Shown: piece after piece, positions 1 through 8,670 of the stretch
Position numbering within the stretch: the stretch's first letter is position 1
Layout: the number at the start of each line of letters is the position of its first letter
Assembly (NCBI GenBank): GCA_937996235.1
Contig: CALKVK010000015.1
Span: forward strand, 30,994 to 94,993
Length of the DNA: 64,000 nt
From: an uncultured bacterium
Lineage (GTDB): Bacteria; Planctomycetota; JAJSAM01; JAJVHW01
Direction: 5' to 3'
Program-made: the position numbers and the translations under genes
Notes under the pieces: model-generated
Told to the model about the DNA's origin: nothing
The model's database searches: none
The model's input: only the letters and a program-made list of their open reading frames with translations

Positions 1-107
1 AGCACCGCGAGGTCGGGCACGAGTCCGAAGCGCACGAGATCGCTCGGCACGAGCAGCGGCACGAGCGCCGCGACGAGCACCGCCCAGGCGACGCGCCAGC
101 GCCTCAT
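1..107 (-). CDS. mreD: Rod shape-determining protein MreD (partial, N-terminus only)
   Basis: Only the first 35 or so codons lie in the window. They encode MRRWRVAWAVL followed by a hydrophobic stretch, the expected first membrane helix of MreD, the small integral membrane partner of MreC in the elongasome. The ATG overlaps the mreC stop as ATGA, so translation is probably coupled. The call rests on position directly after mreC and on hydrophobicity; the rest of the gene continues beyond base 1. Confidence 0.75.
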   Translation of the reverse strand, partial: MRRWRVAWAVLVAALVPLLVPSDLVRFGLVPDLAV

Positions 108-937
108 CGCGCCCGCCCTGCCGCGCGGATCGGCTCGGGCAGCTCGGGCCGCACCAGGACGACGACCGCCTCGAGCCGGTCCAGGTCGCGCAGCGGCCGG
201 ACCTCCGCGCGCCACTCGCCGTCGCGGTCGTCGTCCTCGACGCGCACGATCTCGCCGACGACGAGCCCGTCGGGGATCCCGAAGCGCCCGGCGCCCGTGA
301 CCACGAGATCCCCGACGGCGGCCTCGTCGGCGGCGAGGTGCGACACCACGATGCGCCCGGTGCCGCCGCCGTTCGCGACGCCGGCGCCGCGGCGCGTCGG
401 CACTCCTCCGTCGGCAGGCCGCGCGAGCACCACGACGGGCAGCACGACCTGCGGCGACGTGTCGTCGACCCGCAGCACGCGCGCGTAGTCGTCGGTGACG
501 ACCTGGACGATGCCGACGAGCGAGTCGCCGTGGACGACCGCCAGCCCGTTGTGCAGTCCGGCGGCGGAGCCGGCGTCGATGACGAACGACGCGCGCGCGG
601 CCGACGCGTCGCGGTGCAGCACGCGCGCCGTCAGCGCGCGGACCGGGTCGCGCTGCGCGCCGGGGGCGAACTCGAGCGCGCCGAGACTCGGCGCGACGCG
701 CGTCGGCCGCGCCTCGTACGCCGCGCGCAGCCGCTCGAGCTCGCGTGCGCCCGCGGCCGCCGCCTCTTCCCAGACGCGCACGGGAGCGGTCTCGCCCGAG
801 CCCGTGACGCCCGCGGTGGCGGGCACGAGCACGGCCACCCGCACGCGCGCCGACTCGCAGGCGCGCGGGAACACCAGGGCCGTCACGAGACAGCCGAGGA
901 GCACGAGGAGGGCCCGGCGGAGTGGATCGAGTCGCAC
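104..937 (-). CDS. mreC: Rod shape-determining protein MreC
   Basis: 277-residue protein with a GTG start. An N-terminal membrane anchor (about residues 8-25, RRALLVLLGCLVTALVF) is followed by a short helical linker and a beta-rich periplasmic domain. The stretch FVIDAGSAAGLHNGLAVVHGDSLVG, broken here into its key GSAAGL and GLAVV motifs, matches the MreC core, where GxxxGV/L turns recur; a second repeat lies at IPDGLVVGEIV. MreC scaffolds the cell-wall elongation complex in the periplasm. It lies downstream of mreB (136-nt gap) and overlaps mreD. No strong ribosome binding site precedes the GTG, so the exact start is less sure than the identity. Confidence 0.93.
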   Translation of the reverse strand: MRLDPLRRALLVLLGCLVTALVFPRACESARVRVAVLVPATAGVTGSGETAPVRVWEEAAAAGARELERLRAAYEARPTRVAPSLGALEFAPGAQRDPVRALTARVLHRDASAARASFVIDAGSAAGLHNGLAVVHGDSLVGIVQVVTDDYARVLRVDDTSPQVVLPVVVLARPADGGVPTRRGAGVANGGGTGRIVVSHLAADEAAVGDLVVTGAGRFGIPDGLVVGEIVRVEDDDRDGEWRAEVRPLRDLDRLEAVVVLVRPELPEPIRAAGRAR

Positions 938-1073
938 GCGTCCCGCGAGGTGCGGGAGAACGCAGGTGCGCGAGGGGGAGCGTCAGTTTCCGGTGCGCTG
1001 CGCGCGCGCACCAGAAAACGGTCGGACGCACTGCGCAGATCGCGACCGGTCGCCGCGCTCCGCGCGCCCGGCG

Positions 1074-2126
1074 TCAGTCCTCTGCCTCGTCGAGCATCGC
1101 GCGGAACCCGGCGAGGTTCTCGAGGAAGATCTGCGTGCCGCGCGCCACCGCCGTGAGCGGGTCCTTCGCCACGCGCACCGGCAGCCCGGTGCGCTCCGAG
1201 ATCACGCGGTCGATGCCGCGGATGAGCGAGCCGCCGCCGGCGAGCACGATGCCGAGGTCGACCAGGTCCGCCGAGATCTCCGGCGGCGTCGCCTCCAGCG
1301 TCGAGCGGATGGCGCCCACGATGTGGAGGATCGGCTCGGCCAGCGCCTCGCGGATCTCCTCGGAGGTCACCATGACCTTGCGCGGCATGCCGCGCTGGAG
1401 GTCACGGCCCTTGACCTCCATGCTCATCTCCTTCTTGAGCGGGTACGCGCTGCCGATCGCGATCTTGATGCGCTCCGCGCTCTGCTCGCCGATGAGCAGT
1501 TCGTAGTGCTTGCGCATGTGGTTGATGACGGCCTCGTCGGCCTCGTCGCCGGCGACGCGCACGGACTCGGAGTGGACGATGCCCGCCAGCGAGATCACCG
1601 CGACCTCGGTCGTGCCGCCGCCGATGTCGCAGATCATGCAGCCGGTCGGCTCGGTGATCGGGAGGCCGACGCCGATCGCGGCTGCGAGGGGCTCGGACAC
1701 CAGGTAGACCTTGCGCGCGCCCGCGCGCTCGGCGCTGTTGATGACGGCGCGCCGCTCCACCTGCGTGATGCCGCTCGGAATGGCGATGACCATGCGCGGG
1801 CGCACGAACGCGCGCTGGTTGTGCACCTTGCGGATGAAGTACCGCAGCATCGCCTCGGTGATCTCGAAGTCGGCGATGACGCCGTCCTTCATGGGGCGGA
1901 TCGCCTCGATGTGACCGGGCGTCTTCCCGAGCATCTCCTTGGCGGCCCAGCCGACGGCGGTCCCGCCCGCCGCGATCTCGTTGGTGCCCTTGCGCACGGC
2001 GACCACGGACGGCTCGTTCAGGACGATGCCCTCGCCACGCACCGTCACGAGCGTGTTGGCGGTCCCGAGGTCGATCCCCATGTCGACCGAGACGGACCCG
2101 AGGAGGCGGTCCCAGAAGTTCAACAC
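1074..2126 (-). CDS. mreB: Rod shape-determining protein MreB (actin homologue)
   Basis: Bacterial actin that forms membrane-associated filaments guiding lateral wall synthesis. Actin-fold phosphate loop 1 is MGIDLGTANTLV near the N-terminus; phosphate loop 2 is CDIGGGTTEVAV in the middle; the adenosine-binding motif GIVLAGGGSLIRGID is near residue 290. Length is about 350 residues, typical for the family. I chose the GTG at 2126 because GGAGGG sits six bases upstream and the family normally begins close to the FWDRLLG segment; an ATG 15 codons further upstream is open but lacks support. It is first in an mreB-mreC-mreD order. Several planctomycetes lack MreB or show odd shape control, so an intact gene suggests conventional elongation here. 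Confidence 0.96.
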   Translation of the reverse strand: MLNFWDRLLGSVSVDMGIDLGTANTLVTVRGEGIVLNEPSVVAVRKGTNEIAAGGTAVGWAAKEMLGKTPGHIEAIRPMKDGVIADFEITEAMLRYFIRKVHNQRAFVRPRMVIAIPSGITQVERRAVINSAERAGARKVYLVSEPLAAAIGVGLPITEPTGCMICDIGGGTTEVAVISLAGIVHSESVRVAGDEADEAVINHMRKHYELLIGEQSAERIKIAIGSAYPLKKEMSMEVKGRDLQRGMPRKVMVTSEEIREALAEPILHIVGAIRSTLEATPPEISADLVDLGIVLAGGGSLIRGIDRVISERTGLPVRVAKDPLTAVARGTQIFLENLAGFRAMLDEAED

Positions 2127-2339
2127 CGCGCGCCCTCCGCCAGCGCCGGGGAGCCCGCCGGCCCCCACCACCCAGTCCGCGCCCGCCGTCCCTGCGTCCG
2201 CACCGTCACGTACCGCGCCGCCCGTGCGTGCGGCCGTGCCGGGAGGCCGCGCCGCGGACGCGGCTCCGTCGCCGACGATGCAGGTCGCGGCACAGCGTAG
2301 CGCCGCGCGCGACGGGCGTCCCGTCTTCGCGCATCATGG

Positions 2340-2374
2340 AAAACGGGTCCGACGCCCGAAGGCGCCGGACCCGT
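2340..2374 (-). terminator. Intrinsic terminator after the 51-residue membrane protein gene
   Basis: Read on the minus strand, a 14-bp stem ACGGGTCCGGCGCC closes on a TTCG tetraloop and is followed by a run of T. The one imperfect pair is a U-G wobble on the minus strand but an A-C mismatch on the plus strand, so the structure is built for leftward transcripts. It separates the coiled-coil and membrane-protein genes from mreB. Confidence 0.8.
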
Positions 2375-2422
2375 CTCTTCGTCCGTGGTGGACCCCGGCG
2401 GCGCGCCGCCGGAGCCGGCGGC

Positions 2423-2578
2423 TCACTTCGCGAGCCAGCCGACCTGGTACTGATCGGCCGAGACCTTGCACATCGCCCAGATCGCGAGGATCAGGACGAT
2501 GCCGGTCACGACCACGATGCCGTTCGCGATGTTCACGCCGTCGTCGCCGGCGGGGGCGTCGTACTCGTCGTTCGCCAT
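2423..2578 (-). CDS. Small single-pass membrane protein, 51 residues
   Basis: Not a recognised family. An ATG preceded by GGAAAGGGAA opens a 51-residue frame: an acidic N-terminus (MANDEYDAPAGDDG), one hydrophobic helix (about residues 18-36, rich in I, V and L, ending in IWAMC), and a short polar tail ending WLAK. It lies 58 nt after the coiled-coil gene and just before a terminator, so the two are probably cotranscribed. The topology predicts a cytoplasmic acidic tail and a periplasmic tail, or the reverse. The ribosome binding site and the terminator placement make it likely to be real. Confidence 0.7.
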   Translation of the reverse strand: MANDEYDAPAGDDGVNIANGIVVVTGIVLILAIWAMCKVSADQYQVGWLAK

Positions 2579-2636
2579 GGGTGGTTCCCTTTCCGTTCGG
2601 TCCGTGCGGGGGTGTGTTCCGTGGACTTCCCGGGGG

Positions 2637-3485
2637 TTACAGGCTCGTCGACGCCGAGTCGCCCGGATTCGCGTCCTTGCGCTTCATGCCGGCCTTGGTG
2701 CGGGCCGAGGCGTAGTTCGCGTAGACCTTGTCGACGACCACCGTGGCGACGAACTCGCCGTTCCGGTGCACCGTGAACTCCCAACCCTCGGCGACGCCGT
2801 CCTTGGAGCCGACCGAGAGGATGTAGATGTCGTTGGTGTTGTCGACCGACTGGACGACCGCGTCGACCGGCTTCATGGGCGGGCCGCCCGGCAGCGGGCC
2901 GAAGGCCTTGTTGTAGAGACTGACCGTCGTCCCGAGCGAGTCGATCTTCTCGGCGTCGGCCTTCTGCTGCTTCTCCATGGCCGCGACGGCCGCGTTGCCG
3001 TCGGCCACCGCCTGCTCGAGGCGCGCGATCGTCTCGAGGTGCGTGCGCACCTGGTCGGCGAGGTCGGACTTCTCCGAGTTCGCCTGCGCGAGCGACGTGT
3101 TCAGGTTGGAGATGATCGTCTGCAGCTCGGAGTTCTTCGTCTGCAGGTCCTGCTGCGTCGCGGTCAGCGTGTCCAGCGAGGCGCGGAGCTGCTGGTTCTG
3201 CGTGTTCAGCGCCTCGTTCGACGCGTCGAGCACGTTCATGCGCGACTCGGCCGCGGCGCGTGCCGTCTCGGCGGACTCGCGGCGCGTGTTCGCGTCGCCC
3301 TCGCGCGCCTTCGCGGCCTCGACCTGCTTCTGCAGGTCGTCCTTGTCCGACTCGAGCCGGTCCGTGTCGGCCTTGTGCTTCGCACGCCAGCTGTCCGTCG
3401 CGTTGAGGAACGTGCCCGCCGCCGCCAAGAAGACGACCGCGAGGATCAGATTGACCACGACCATGATCTTGGCGAAGAGACTCAT
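2637..3485 (-). CDS. Membrane-anchored coiled-coil protein with C-terminal beta domain
   Basis: 282 residues. MSLFAKIMVVVNLILAVVFLAA forms an N-terminal membrane anchor; residues about 35-205 are a long heptad-like coiled coil rich in A, E, Q, K and D; residues about 215-265 form a compact beta-like domain (VVQSVDNTNDIYILSVGSK, then DGVAEGWEFTVHRNG). That last domain has the GSxxGV-type turns also seen in MreC-like beta barrels. No enzyme motif. The start at 3485 has GGAGG nine bases upstream; an in-frame ATG six codons earlier lacks one. A promoter at 3611-3640 drives it. A role as an envelope scaffold or spacer is inference. Confidence 0.8.
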   Translation of the reverse strand: MSLFAKIMVVVNLILAVVFLAAAGTFLNATDSWRAKHKADTDRLESDKDDLQKQVEAAKAREGDANTRRESAETARAAAESRMNVLDASNEALNTQNQQLRASLDTLTATQQDLQTKNSELQTIISNLNTSLAQANSEKSDLADQVRTHLETIARLEQAVADGNAAVAAMEKQQKADAEKIDSLGTTVSLYNKAFGPLPGGPPMKPVDAVVQSVDNTNDIYILSVGSKDGVAEGWEFTVHRNGEFVATVVVDKVYANYASARTKAGMKRKDANPGDSASTSL

Positions 3486-3610
3486 CTGAGTTCGGCCTCC
3501 CACGACGGCCCCGGATGCCCGCCGGACCCGCCCATCCTGTCCATACCAGCTGAACTGGCCATGCCCGCTGAACCCGCCCGAGCGACGTCAGCGATTTCGA
3601 CCGCGGGGGG

Positions 3611-3640
3611 ATGCTAGGCGCGTCGCGCGAAGAGGGTCAA
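3611..3640 (-). promoter_or_regulatory. Sigma-70-type promoter for the coiled-coil gene
   Basis: Minus strand: -35 TTGACC (3635-3640), 18-bp spacer, -10 TAGCAT (3611-3616). The -35 overlaps the lnt stop codon. The same TTGACC-18-TAGCAT combination occurs upstream of the secretin at 59924, which strengthens both calls. Confidence 0.65.
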
Positions 3641-5328
3641 GAGGATTTCCCCACTCCCTCCGCACGCTCCGAACCCGCGTCCCCGCTGCCACTTCCGAAC
3701 GCCCCGGAGGCCCTGCGCCACGGGCCCCCGCGTCCGGCCAGCCCGAGCGCGAGCCCGACGAGTCCGAGGCCCCAGGCGGGCCACTCCCCCCACGTCCGGA
3801 AGGGCGTCGCGCGGCCTCCGAGCGGCACCTCGGCGACCAGGCACGCGCGCACGTCCGTCGTGCGGCCGGCGGCGCCCGTCGCGAACGCGCGCGGGCGCCC
3901 GTCGGCGCCGATGACGGTGGAGTGGCCGTTGTTGCTGGAGAGCGCCACCGGCACCCCCAACTCGGCGGCGCGGAAGCACGCCATCGCCAGAGCCTGGTCC
4001 ATCTCGGCGGTCCCCTCGAACCAGCCGTAGTTGCTGGCGTTCAGCAGGAAGTCGGCGCCGTCGCGCACCATCCCCCGGGCGATCTCCGGGAAGACGGACT
4101 CGTAGCAGATCAGTACGCCGGCACGTGCAACGCCGGTGCGCCCGCGGACGGGCAGCAGGGTGTTCCCGTCCCCCGCGACGAGCTCGGGCACGAAGCCGGC
4201 GAACTCGCGCAGGCGCGCCTCCAGCCACGCGCGGAACGCGCGCGGGAGGAGCCCGACGTAGGGCACGTACTCGCCCCCTGGCGTCAGGTGCTGCTTGTCC
4301 TGCGCCGCGACGGGTCGCCCCTCTGCGTCGAGCAGCACCACCGAGTTCCACTGCCGTCCCAGGTCGTCCTCGAGCACGACGCCCGCGAGCGTCTGCGCGC
4401 CGCCCGACAGTTCCGCCAGGCGCTCCCAGAGCGGCGCCGAGCGCGGCAGGTCGCGCCACGCCACGTACGGCTGCGGCGGGACCATCGTCTCGGGCCAGAC
4501 GACCACGTCGACCTCGCGTCCGCGCGGGCCCTCGCGGACCTCGTCGGCGAGTGCCTCGTAGGACTGCCACCACGCGAGCAGGTTCTTGCGCTGGTAGTCC
4601 CGGATCTCGGCCGGCGTGGCGTTCGCCAGCACCTGGTGCTTCAGCTTCTGCGGCACGTTGCCCTGCAGCAGCGCGAGCGTCGGACCCGGCCGCTCCGCAG
4701 GCGCAGGGGCCAGCGCGGCGAAGAGCGCGAGGGCGCCCCACCACACGGCCGCGGGGACGAGCGCGCCGACCGGGCGCGGACGGGCCTCGAGGCGGCGGAC
4801 GAGCGCCTCCGCGATTCCCCCGCCGAGCAGCAGCACCGCAAGCGTCGCCCCGTGGACGCCGAGCAGGCCCGCGGAGCCGAGGAGCACCGGGTTGCGCCAG
4901 CCCGTGTAGCCCGGCAGGAGCCACGGGAACCCGGAGAGCGCGTACGTGCGGACGCCGTCGCACGCGAGCTGCACCAGCGCCGCGCCGACGACCCAGCCCG
5001 CGCGCTCGCGCGCGAGCCACACGCGACCGACGAACCAGCCGAGGGCGGCCGGGAAGAGCGCGCACCAGGCCGCGGAGAAGAGCCAGCCGCCGTCCATGAG
5101 CGGCTGCATCCAGTGCAGCCCGGGGAGGAAGAGGCAGAGGCCGGCGACGAAGCCCTGCCGCCCGGCGCGTGCCCCGCGGCGGACGCGCATCGACGCGAGG
5201 AGCAGCGCCCAGGCGAGCGGCGCGAGGAACCCGAGGTCGAGCGGCGGGAACGCGGCGGCCATCAGCAGGCCCGCGGCGAGCGGCGCCGGCCAGAACCCGG
5301 CGAGGAGCGAGCGCAGGAGGCGCGTCAC
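3637..5328 (-). CDS. lnt: Apolipoprotein N-acyltransferase
   Basis: Transfers the third acyl chain onto the N-terminal cysteine of lipoproteins in the inner membrane. 563 residues: about 200 residues of membrane helices followed by a nitrilase-fold domain. The catalytic triad is visible as Glu in VVWPETMVPP, Lys in AQDKQHLTPGGEYVPY and Cys in AGVLICYESVFPEIARG, followed by the typical NASNYGWF and SSNNGHSTV segments. The GTG start overlaps the moeA stop (GTGA). The C-terminal tail after the last helix is longer than usual. Its presence fits the many lipobox proteins in the window, including two secretins. Confidence 0.95.
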   Translation of the reverse strand: MTRLLRSLLAGFWPAPLAAGLLMAAAFPPLDLGFLAPLAWALLLASMRVRRGARAGRQGFVAGLCLFLPGLHWMQPLMDGGWLFSAAWCALFPAALGWFVGRVWLARERAGWVVGAALVQLACDGVRTYALSGFPWLLPGYTGWRNPVLLGSAGLLGVHGATLAVLLLGGGIAEALVRRLEARPRPVGALVPAAVWWGALALFAALAPAPAERPGPTLALLQGNVPQKLKHQVLANATPAEIRDYQRKNLLAWWQSYEALADEVREGPRGREVDVVVWPETMVPPQPYVAWRDLPRSAPLWERLAELSGGAQTLAGVVLEDDLGRQWNSVVLLDAEGRPVAAQDKQHLTPGGEYVPYVGLLPRAFRAWLEARLREFAGFVPELVAGDGNTLLPVRGRTGVARAGVLICYESVFPEIARGMVRDGADFLLNASNYGWFEGTAEMDQALAMACFRAAELGVPVALSSNNGHSTVIGADGRPRAFATGAAGRTTDVRACLVAEVPLGGRATPFRTWGEWPAWGLGLVGLALGLAGRGGPWRRASGAFGSGSGDAGSERAEGVGKSS

Positions 5329-6551
5329 GCGTCGGACCCGGAGAGCCGGACGACCTCGACCACGTCCCCCGCCTGCGGCGCGCGCGCGTGCTCCGGGACG
5401 ACCGCCAGGGCGTCGGCCGCGGCGAACCCGAACACGTCGCCCGAGCCGCGGTAGCGCACCGGGCGTGCGGTGACGCGCCCGTCGGACGCGTGCGACAGCC
5501 GCACGGGGTCGCAGCGGCGCCGCGCCCCGCCGGCCGGGAGCGCACCCTCGAGGACGGCGTGCGTCGGCCCGGGGAGCGCGGACGGCAACCCGAGCAGCGC
5601 GCGCACGGCCGGCCGCACGAAGAGGGTCGCCGTGACGAGCGACGAGACCGGGTTGCCCGGCAGGCCGAACACGAGCGTCCGCCCCCGGACGCCGAACCAG
5701 AGCGGCTTGCCGGGCTGCAGCCGCACGCCGTGCAGGACGCGCTCGACCCCGGCACGCTCGAGCGTCGCCGGGACGAGGTCGAAGTCGCCGACGCTGACGC
5801 CGCCGGTCAGCACGCACACGTCGCCCGCGAGCGCGGTGCGGACGGCCGCGTCGAGCTCGTCGGCGTCGTCGCGCGCGCGGAGCGGCGCGGCCGGGCGCGC
5901 CCCGAACGCCGCGAGCGCCGCGGCGAGCGCGGGCGCGTTGCTGTTGCGGATACGGCCCGGCGGCGGGTCGTCCTCGACGGCGACCAGCTCGTCGCCGGTG
6001 GCGACGACGTGCGCCGCGGGGACGGCGTGGACCGCCACGTGCGCCGCGCCCGCCGCGGCGAGGGCTCCCGCGACGGCGGGCGAGACCCGCGTGCCGCGTG
6101 CGGCGACGAGCGCGCCCCGCGCGCACTCGTACGCGACGGGCACCACGTGCTGCCCGGGCGCCGCAGCGCGCCCGACGCGCACGCGCCCCGTCGCGTCGCG
6201 CGCGCAGTCCTCCTGCATCACGACCGCGTCCGCGCCGGGCGGCACGGTCGCGCCCGTGAAGACGCGCGCCGCGGCGCCCGGCGGGAGCGGCGGCGGCGCC
6301 ACGACGCCCGCGGCGACCTCGTGGGCGGGCGCCAGCTCCGCGCCCTCGTGCGCCTCGGCCGCCCGCACGGCCCAGCCGTCCACACGGCTGCGCGGGAACG
6401 CGGGGAAGTCCTCGCGCGCGGCGACGTCCTCGGCGAGCACGCGCCCGGCGGCGACGTCGAGCGGCAGCCGCTCGGTGCGAGGCGCGGGGACGCGGGCGAG
6501 GACGAGCGCGAGGGCCTCGTCCACGGAGAGCAGCGCGGGCATCGGCGGCAT
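5325..6551 (-). CDS. moeA: Molybdopterin molybdenumtransferase MoeA
   Basis: Inserts molybdate into adenylylated molybdopterin. 408 residues from the ATG at 6551, the family length. Family motifs: DVAAGRVLAEDVAAREDFPAF near the N-terminus in pieces, the VVMQED segment, VATGDELVAVE with RIRNSNAPAL, LTGGVSVGDFDLV, and GLPGNPVSSLV. No strong Shine-Dalgarno; a second ATG nine bases downstream is equally possible. It is divergent from ribH (118-bp shared upstream region) and translationally coupled to lnt. No other molybdenum-cofactor genes lie in the window. Confidence 0.95.
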   Translation of the reverse strand: MPPMPALLSVDEALALVLARVPAPRTERLPLDVAAGRVLAEDVAAREDFPAFPRSRVDGWAVRAAEAHEGAELAPAHEVAAGVVAPPPLPPGAAARVFTGATVPPGADAVVMQEDCARDATGRVRVGRAAAPGQHVVPVAYECARGALVAARGTRVSPAVAGALAAAGAAHVAVHAVPAAHVVATGDELVAVEDDPPPGRIRNSNAPALAAALAAFGARPAAPLRARDDADELDAAVRTALAGDVCVLTGGVSVGDFDLVPATLERAGVERVLHGVRLQPGKPLWFGVRGRTLVFGLPGNPVSSLVTATLFVRPAVRALLGLPSALPGPTHAVLEGALPAGGARRRCDPVRLSHASDGRVTARPVRYRGSGDVFGFAAADALAVVPEHARAPQAGDVVEVVRLSGSDA

Positions 6552-6669
6552 CGTCCGCGTCGGCACGCGCGCGGGCGGAGAGCTTTCCGGGCGGCGGCAC
6601 GGGGCGCCCGGAAGTCGGAGGCGCCCCGCGACGCCAGTACAGTGCCGGGCCGGCGGACGGAGGTCGTGC

Positions 6670-7191
6670 ATGCAGGAGTTCGAAGGGCGCCCGCTCGGCG
6701 CGGGGCGGCGCGTCGGGATCGCGGTGTCGCGCTTCAACGCGGAGATCACGGAGCGCCTGCTCGCGGGCGCGCTCGACGCGCTGCGCGGCGCCGGCGTCGC
6801 CGACGACGACGTCGCCGTGGCGCACGTCCCGGGCGCGTTCGAGCTGCCGCTCGCGTGCGACGCGCTCGCGCGCCGCGGCGGCTTCCACGCACTCGTCGCG
6901 CTCGGCGCCGTGATCCGCGGCGAGACCGACCACTACGACTACGTGTGCGAGGCGGCCGAGCAGGGCCTCGTCGCCGTGTCGCTGCAGCACACGCTGCCCG
7001 TGCTGTTCGGCGTGCTCACGTGCGACACCGACGAGCAGGCGCTCGCGCGCTCGGGCGGCGCGCACGGCAACAAGGGCGCGGACGTCGCGCTCGACGCGCT
7101 GCGCATGGCCGACCTGCTCGAGCAGGTGCGCCCCGCGCCCGCGGCGCGGCCGCCGATCGGCCGGATGCCGCAGCCGGGAGGCGGGCGGTGA
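6670..7191 (+). CDS. ribH: 6,7-dimethyl-8-ribityllumazine synthase
   Basis: Penultimate step of riboflavin synthesis, condensing the pyrimidinedione with 3,4-dihydroxybutanone phosphate. 173 residues. Motifs: SRFNAEIT near the N-terminus, the VPGAFELP loop, ALGAVIRGETDHYDYV with the catalytic-region His, and GNKGADVALDAL. GGAGG lies eight bases before the ATG, and a TACAGT -10-like hexamer at 6638-6643 suggests a start of transcription about 25 bases upstream. The C-terminal 15 residues are proline- and glycine-rich. The gene overlaps nusB by GTGA; ribH-nusB pairing is very common in bacteria. Confidence 0.96.
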   Translation: MQEFEGRPLGAGRRVGIAVSRFNAEITERLLAGALDALRGAGVADDDVAVAHVPGAFELPLACDALARRGGFHALVALGAVIRGETDHYDYVCEAAEQGLVAVSLQHTLPVLFGVLTCDTDEQALARSGGAHGNKGADVALDALRMADLLEQVRPAPAARPPIGRMPQPGGGR

Positions 7192-7598
7192 AGGCACGGC
7201 GCAAGGCGCGCGAGATCGCGCTCACGATCCTCTACCAGTGGGACGTGCGCGGCGACGAGGTGCTGCCCGAGATGGACGACCTGCTCGTGCGCGACCGGCG
7301 CGAGGACGACGTCGCCGACTACGTGCGCAAGCTGGTGCGCGGGGTCGTCGCGGAGCGCGCGGCCATCGACGAGCTGCTCTCCGGTGCCGCCGAGCACTGG
7401 GCGCTCCACCGCATGGCCGTCGTGGACCGCAACGTCATGCGCATGGCGGTGTTCGAGATGCGCTCGACGGGCGGCGACGTGCCGGCGAAGGTGGCGATCA
7501 ACGAGGCGATCGAGCTGGCGAAGCGCTTCGGCGCGGAGCAGAGCGGCGCGTTCGTGAACGGCGTGCTCGACCGCGTGCGCCGCACGCTCGGACTCTGA
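7188..7598 (+). CDS. nusB: Transcription antitermination protein NusB
   Basis: 136 residues, all-helical RNA-binding factor that acts with NusE/S10 at rRNA boxA sites. KARRKAREIALTILYQWD is the typical N-terminus, and the C-terminal VPAKVAINEAIELAKRFG followed by FVNGVLDRV is diagnostic. The GTG start overlaps the ribH stop and has GGGAGG upstream. ftsY follows after 45 nt. Confidence 0.96.
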   Translation: MKARRKAREIALTILYQWDVRGDEVLPEMDDLLVRDRREDDVADYVRKLVRGVVAERAAIDELLSGAAEHWALHRMAVVDRNVMRMAVFEMRSTGGDVPAKVAINEAIELAKRFGAEQSGAFVNGVLDRVRRTLGL

Positions 7599-7643
7599 AC
7601 GAAGGGGCCGCGCGGCGGCCCGTCACCGCGGGAGCGAACGTCC

Positions 7644-8555
7644 ATGCCCTTCGCGAAGCTCCGGGACTCGCTGCGCAAGACGTCGCGCGCGCTCGCCGGG
7701 CGCCTCAAGGCGCTCGTGAAGGGGCGCAAGATCGACGCGGCGCTCTGGGACGAGATCGAGGAGGTCCTGATCACGAGCGACGTCGGTGTGGCCGCCACCG
7801 AGGCGCTGCTCGCGGCGGCGAAGGACGCGGCGCGCCACGGCGAGATCCTCTCGGGCGACGACGTGATCCCGTGGATGCGGCGGCACATGGCCGAGCGGCT
7901 GCGTCCGCGCGAGTCGGGGCTGCGCTGGAACCCCGACGGCACGACGGTCGTGCTCGTCGCGGGCGTGAACGGCTCCGGCAAGACGACGTCGATCGCGAAG
8001 CTGGCGACGTGGGTGCGCGCGCAGCGCCGCACGTGCATGCTCGCGGCCTGCGACACGTTCCGCGCGGCCGCCGTGGACCAGCTCACCATCTGGAGCGAGC
8101 GCATCGGCATCCCGATCGTCCGCCAGAGCCAGGGCGCCGACCCGGCCGCGGTGGCGTTCGACGCGGCGGAGTCCGCGGCGCAGCGCAAGGTCGACGTGCT
8201 GATCGTCGACACGGCGGGCCGCCTGCACACGCAGCGCAACCTCATGGAGGAGCTCACGAAGATCACGCGCGTGCTCGGACGGCGCATCCCGGGCGCGCCG
8301 CACGAGACGCTGCTCGTGCTCGACGGCACGGCCGGCCAGAACGGTCTCGCGCAGACGCGGCGCTTCCGCGAGCACGCGAACGTCACCGGACTCATCGTCT
8401 CGAAGCTCGACGGCACCGCGAAGGGCGGTGTCGTGCTGTCGATCCGCGACGAGCTCGACGTGCCCGTGAAGTTCGTCGGCACGGGCGAGACGCCGGAGGA
8501 CTTCGCGCCGTTCGACGCCGAGGAGTTCGTGGCCGCGCTGTTCGACGCGGTCTGA
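7644..8555 (+). CDS. ftsY: Signal recognition particle receptor FtsY
   Basis: SRP-receptor GTPase that delivers ribosome-nascent chains to the translocon. 303 residues, only the NG domain; the acidic A domain of the E. coli protein is absent, as in many phyla. GTPase motifs: GVNGSGKTTS (P-loop), DTFRAAAVDQL, DTAGRLHTQ, and SKLDGTAKGGV, ending with GTGETPEDFAPFDAEEF, a typical FtsY terminus. It begins 45 nt after nusB and ends where the short GC-rich repeats at 8554-8608 start. Confidence 0.97.
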   Translation: MPFAKLRDSLRKTSRALAGRLKALVKGRKIDAALWDEIEEVLITSDVGVAATEALLAAAKDAARHGEILSGDDVIPWMRRHMAERLRPRESGLRWNPDGTTVVLVAGVNGSGKTTSIAKLATWVRAQRRTCMLAACDTFRAAAVDQLTIWSERIGIPIVRQSQGADPAAVAFDAAESAAQRKVDVLIVDTAGRLHTQRNLMEELTKITRVLGRRIPGAPHETLLVLDGTAGQNGLAQTRRFREHANVTGLIVSKLDGTAKGGVVLSIRDELDVPVKFVGTGETPEDFAPFDAEEFVAALFDAV

Positions 8556-8608
8556 TGCGCGCTCCGCGCGCGGGTCGACACCGTCCGATGCGCGCTCCGC
8601 GCGCGGGT
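8554..8608 (+). repeat. Two direct copies of a 22-bp GC-rich hairpin unit
   Basis: The unit starting gatgcgcgctccgcgcgcgg occurs at 8554-8575 and again at 8587-8608, separated by 11 nt. Each copy contains the inverted repeat GCGCG-CTC-CGCGC. The first overlaps the ftsY stop codon. They may act together as a weak terminator or as a recombination scar; no T-tract is present. Confidence 0.6.
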
Positions 8609-8670
8609 TCCGGGCACCGCGCGTCCCCGCGCCGCGCAGGCGCGAGCCGCGCCGGGCGTCCAACGAGACC

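Noticed and set aside
6552..6669. FMN riboswitch before ribH
   Set aside because: The gap is only 118 bp, shared with divergent moeA, and lacks the conserved FMN aptamer segments.
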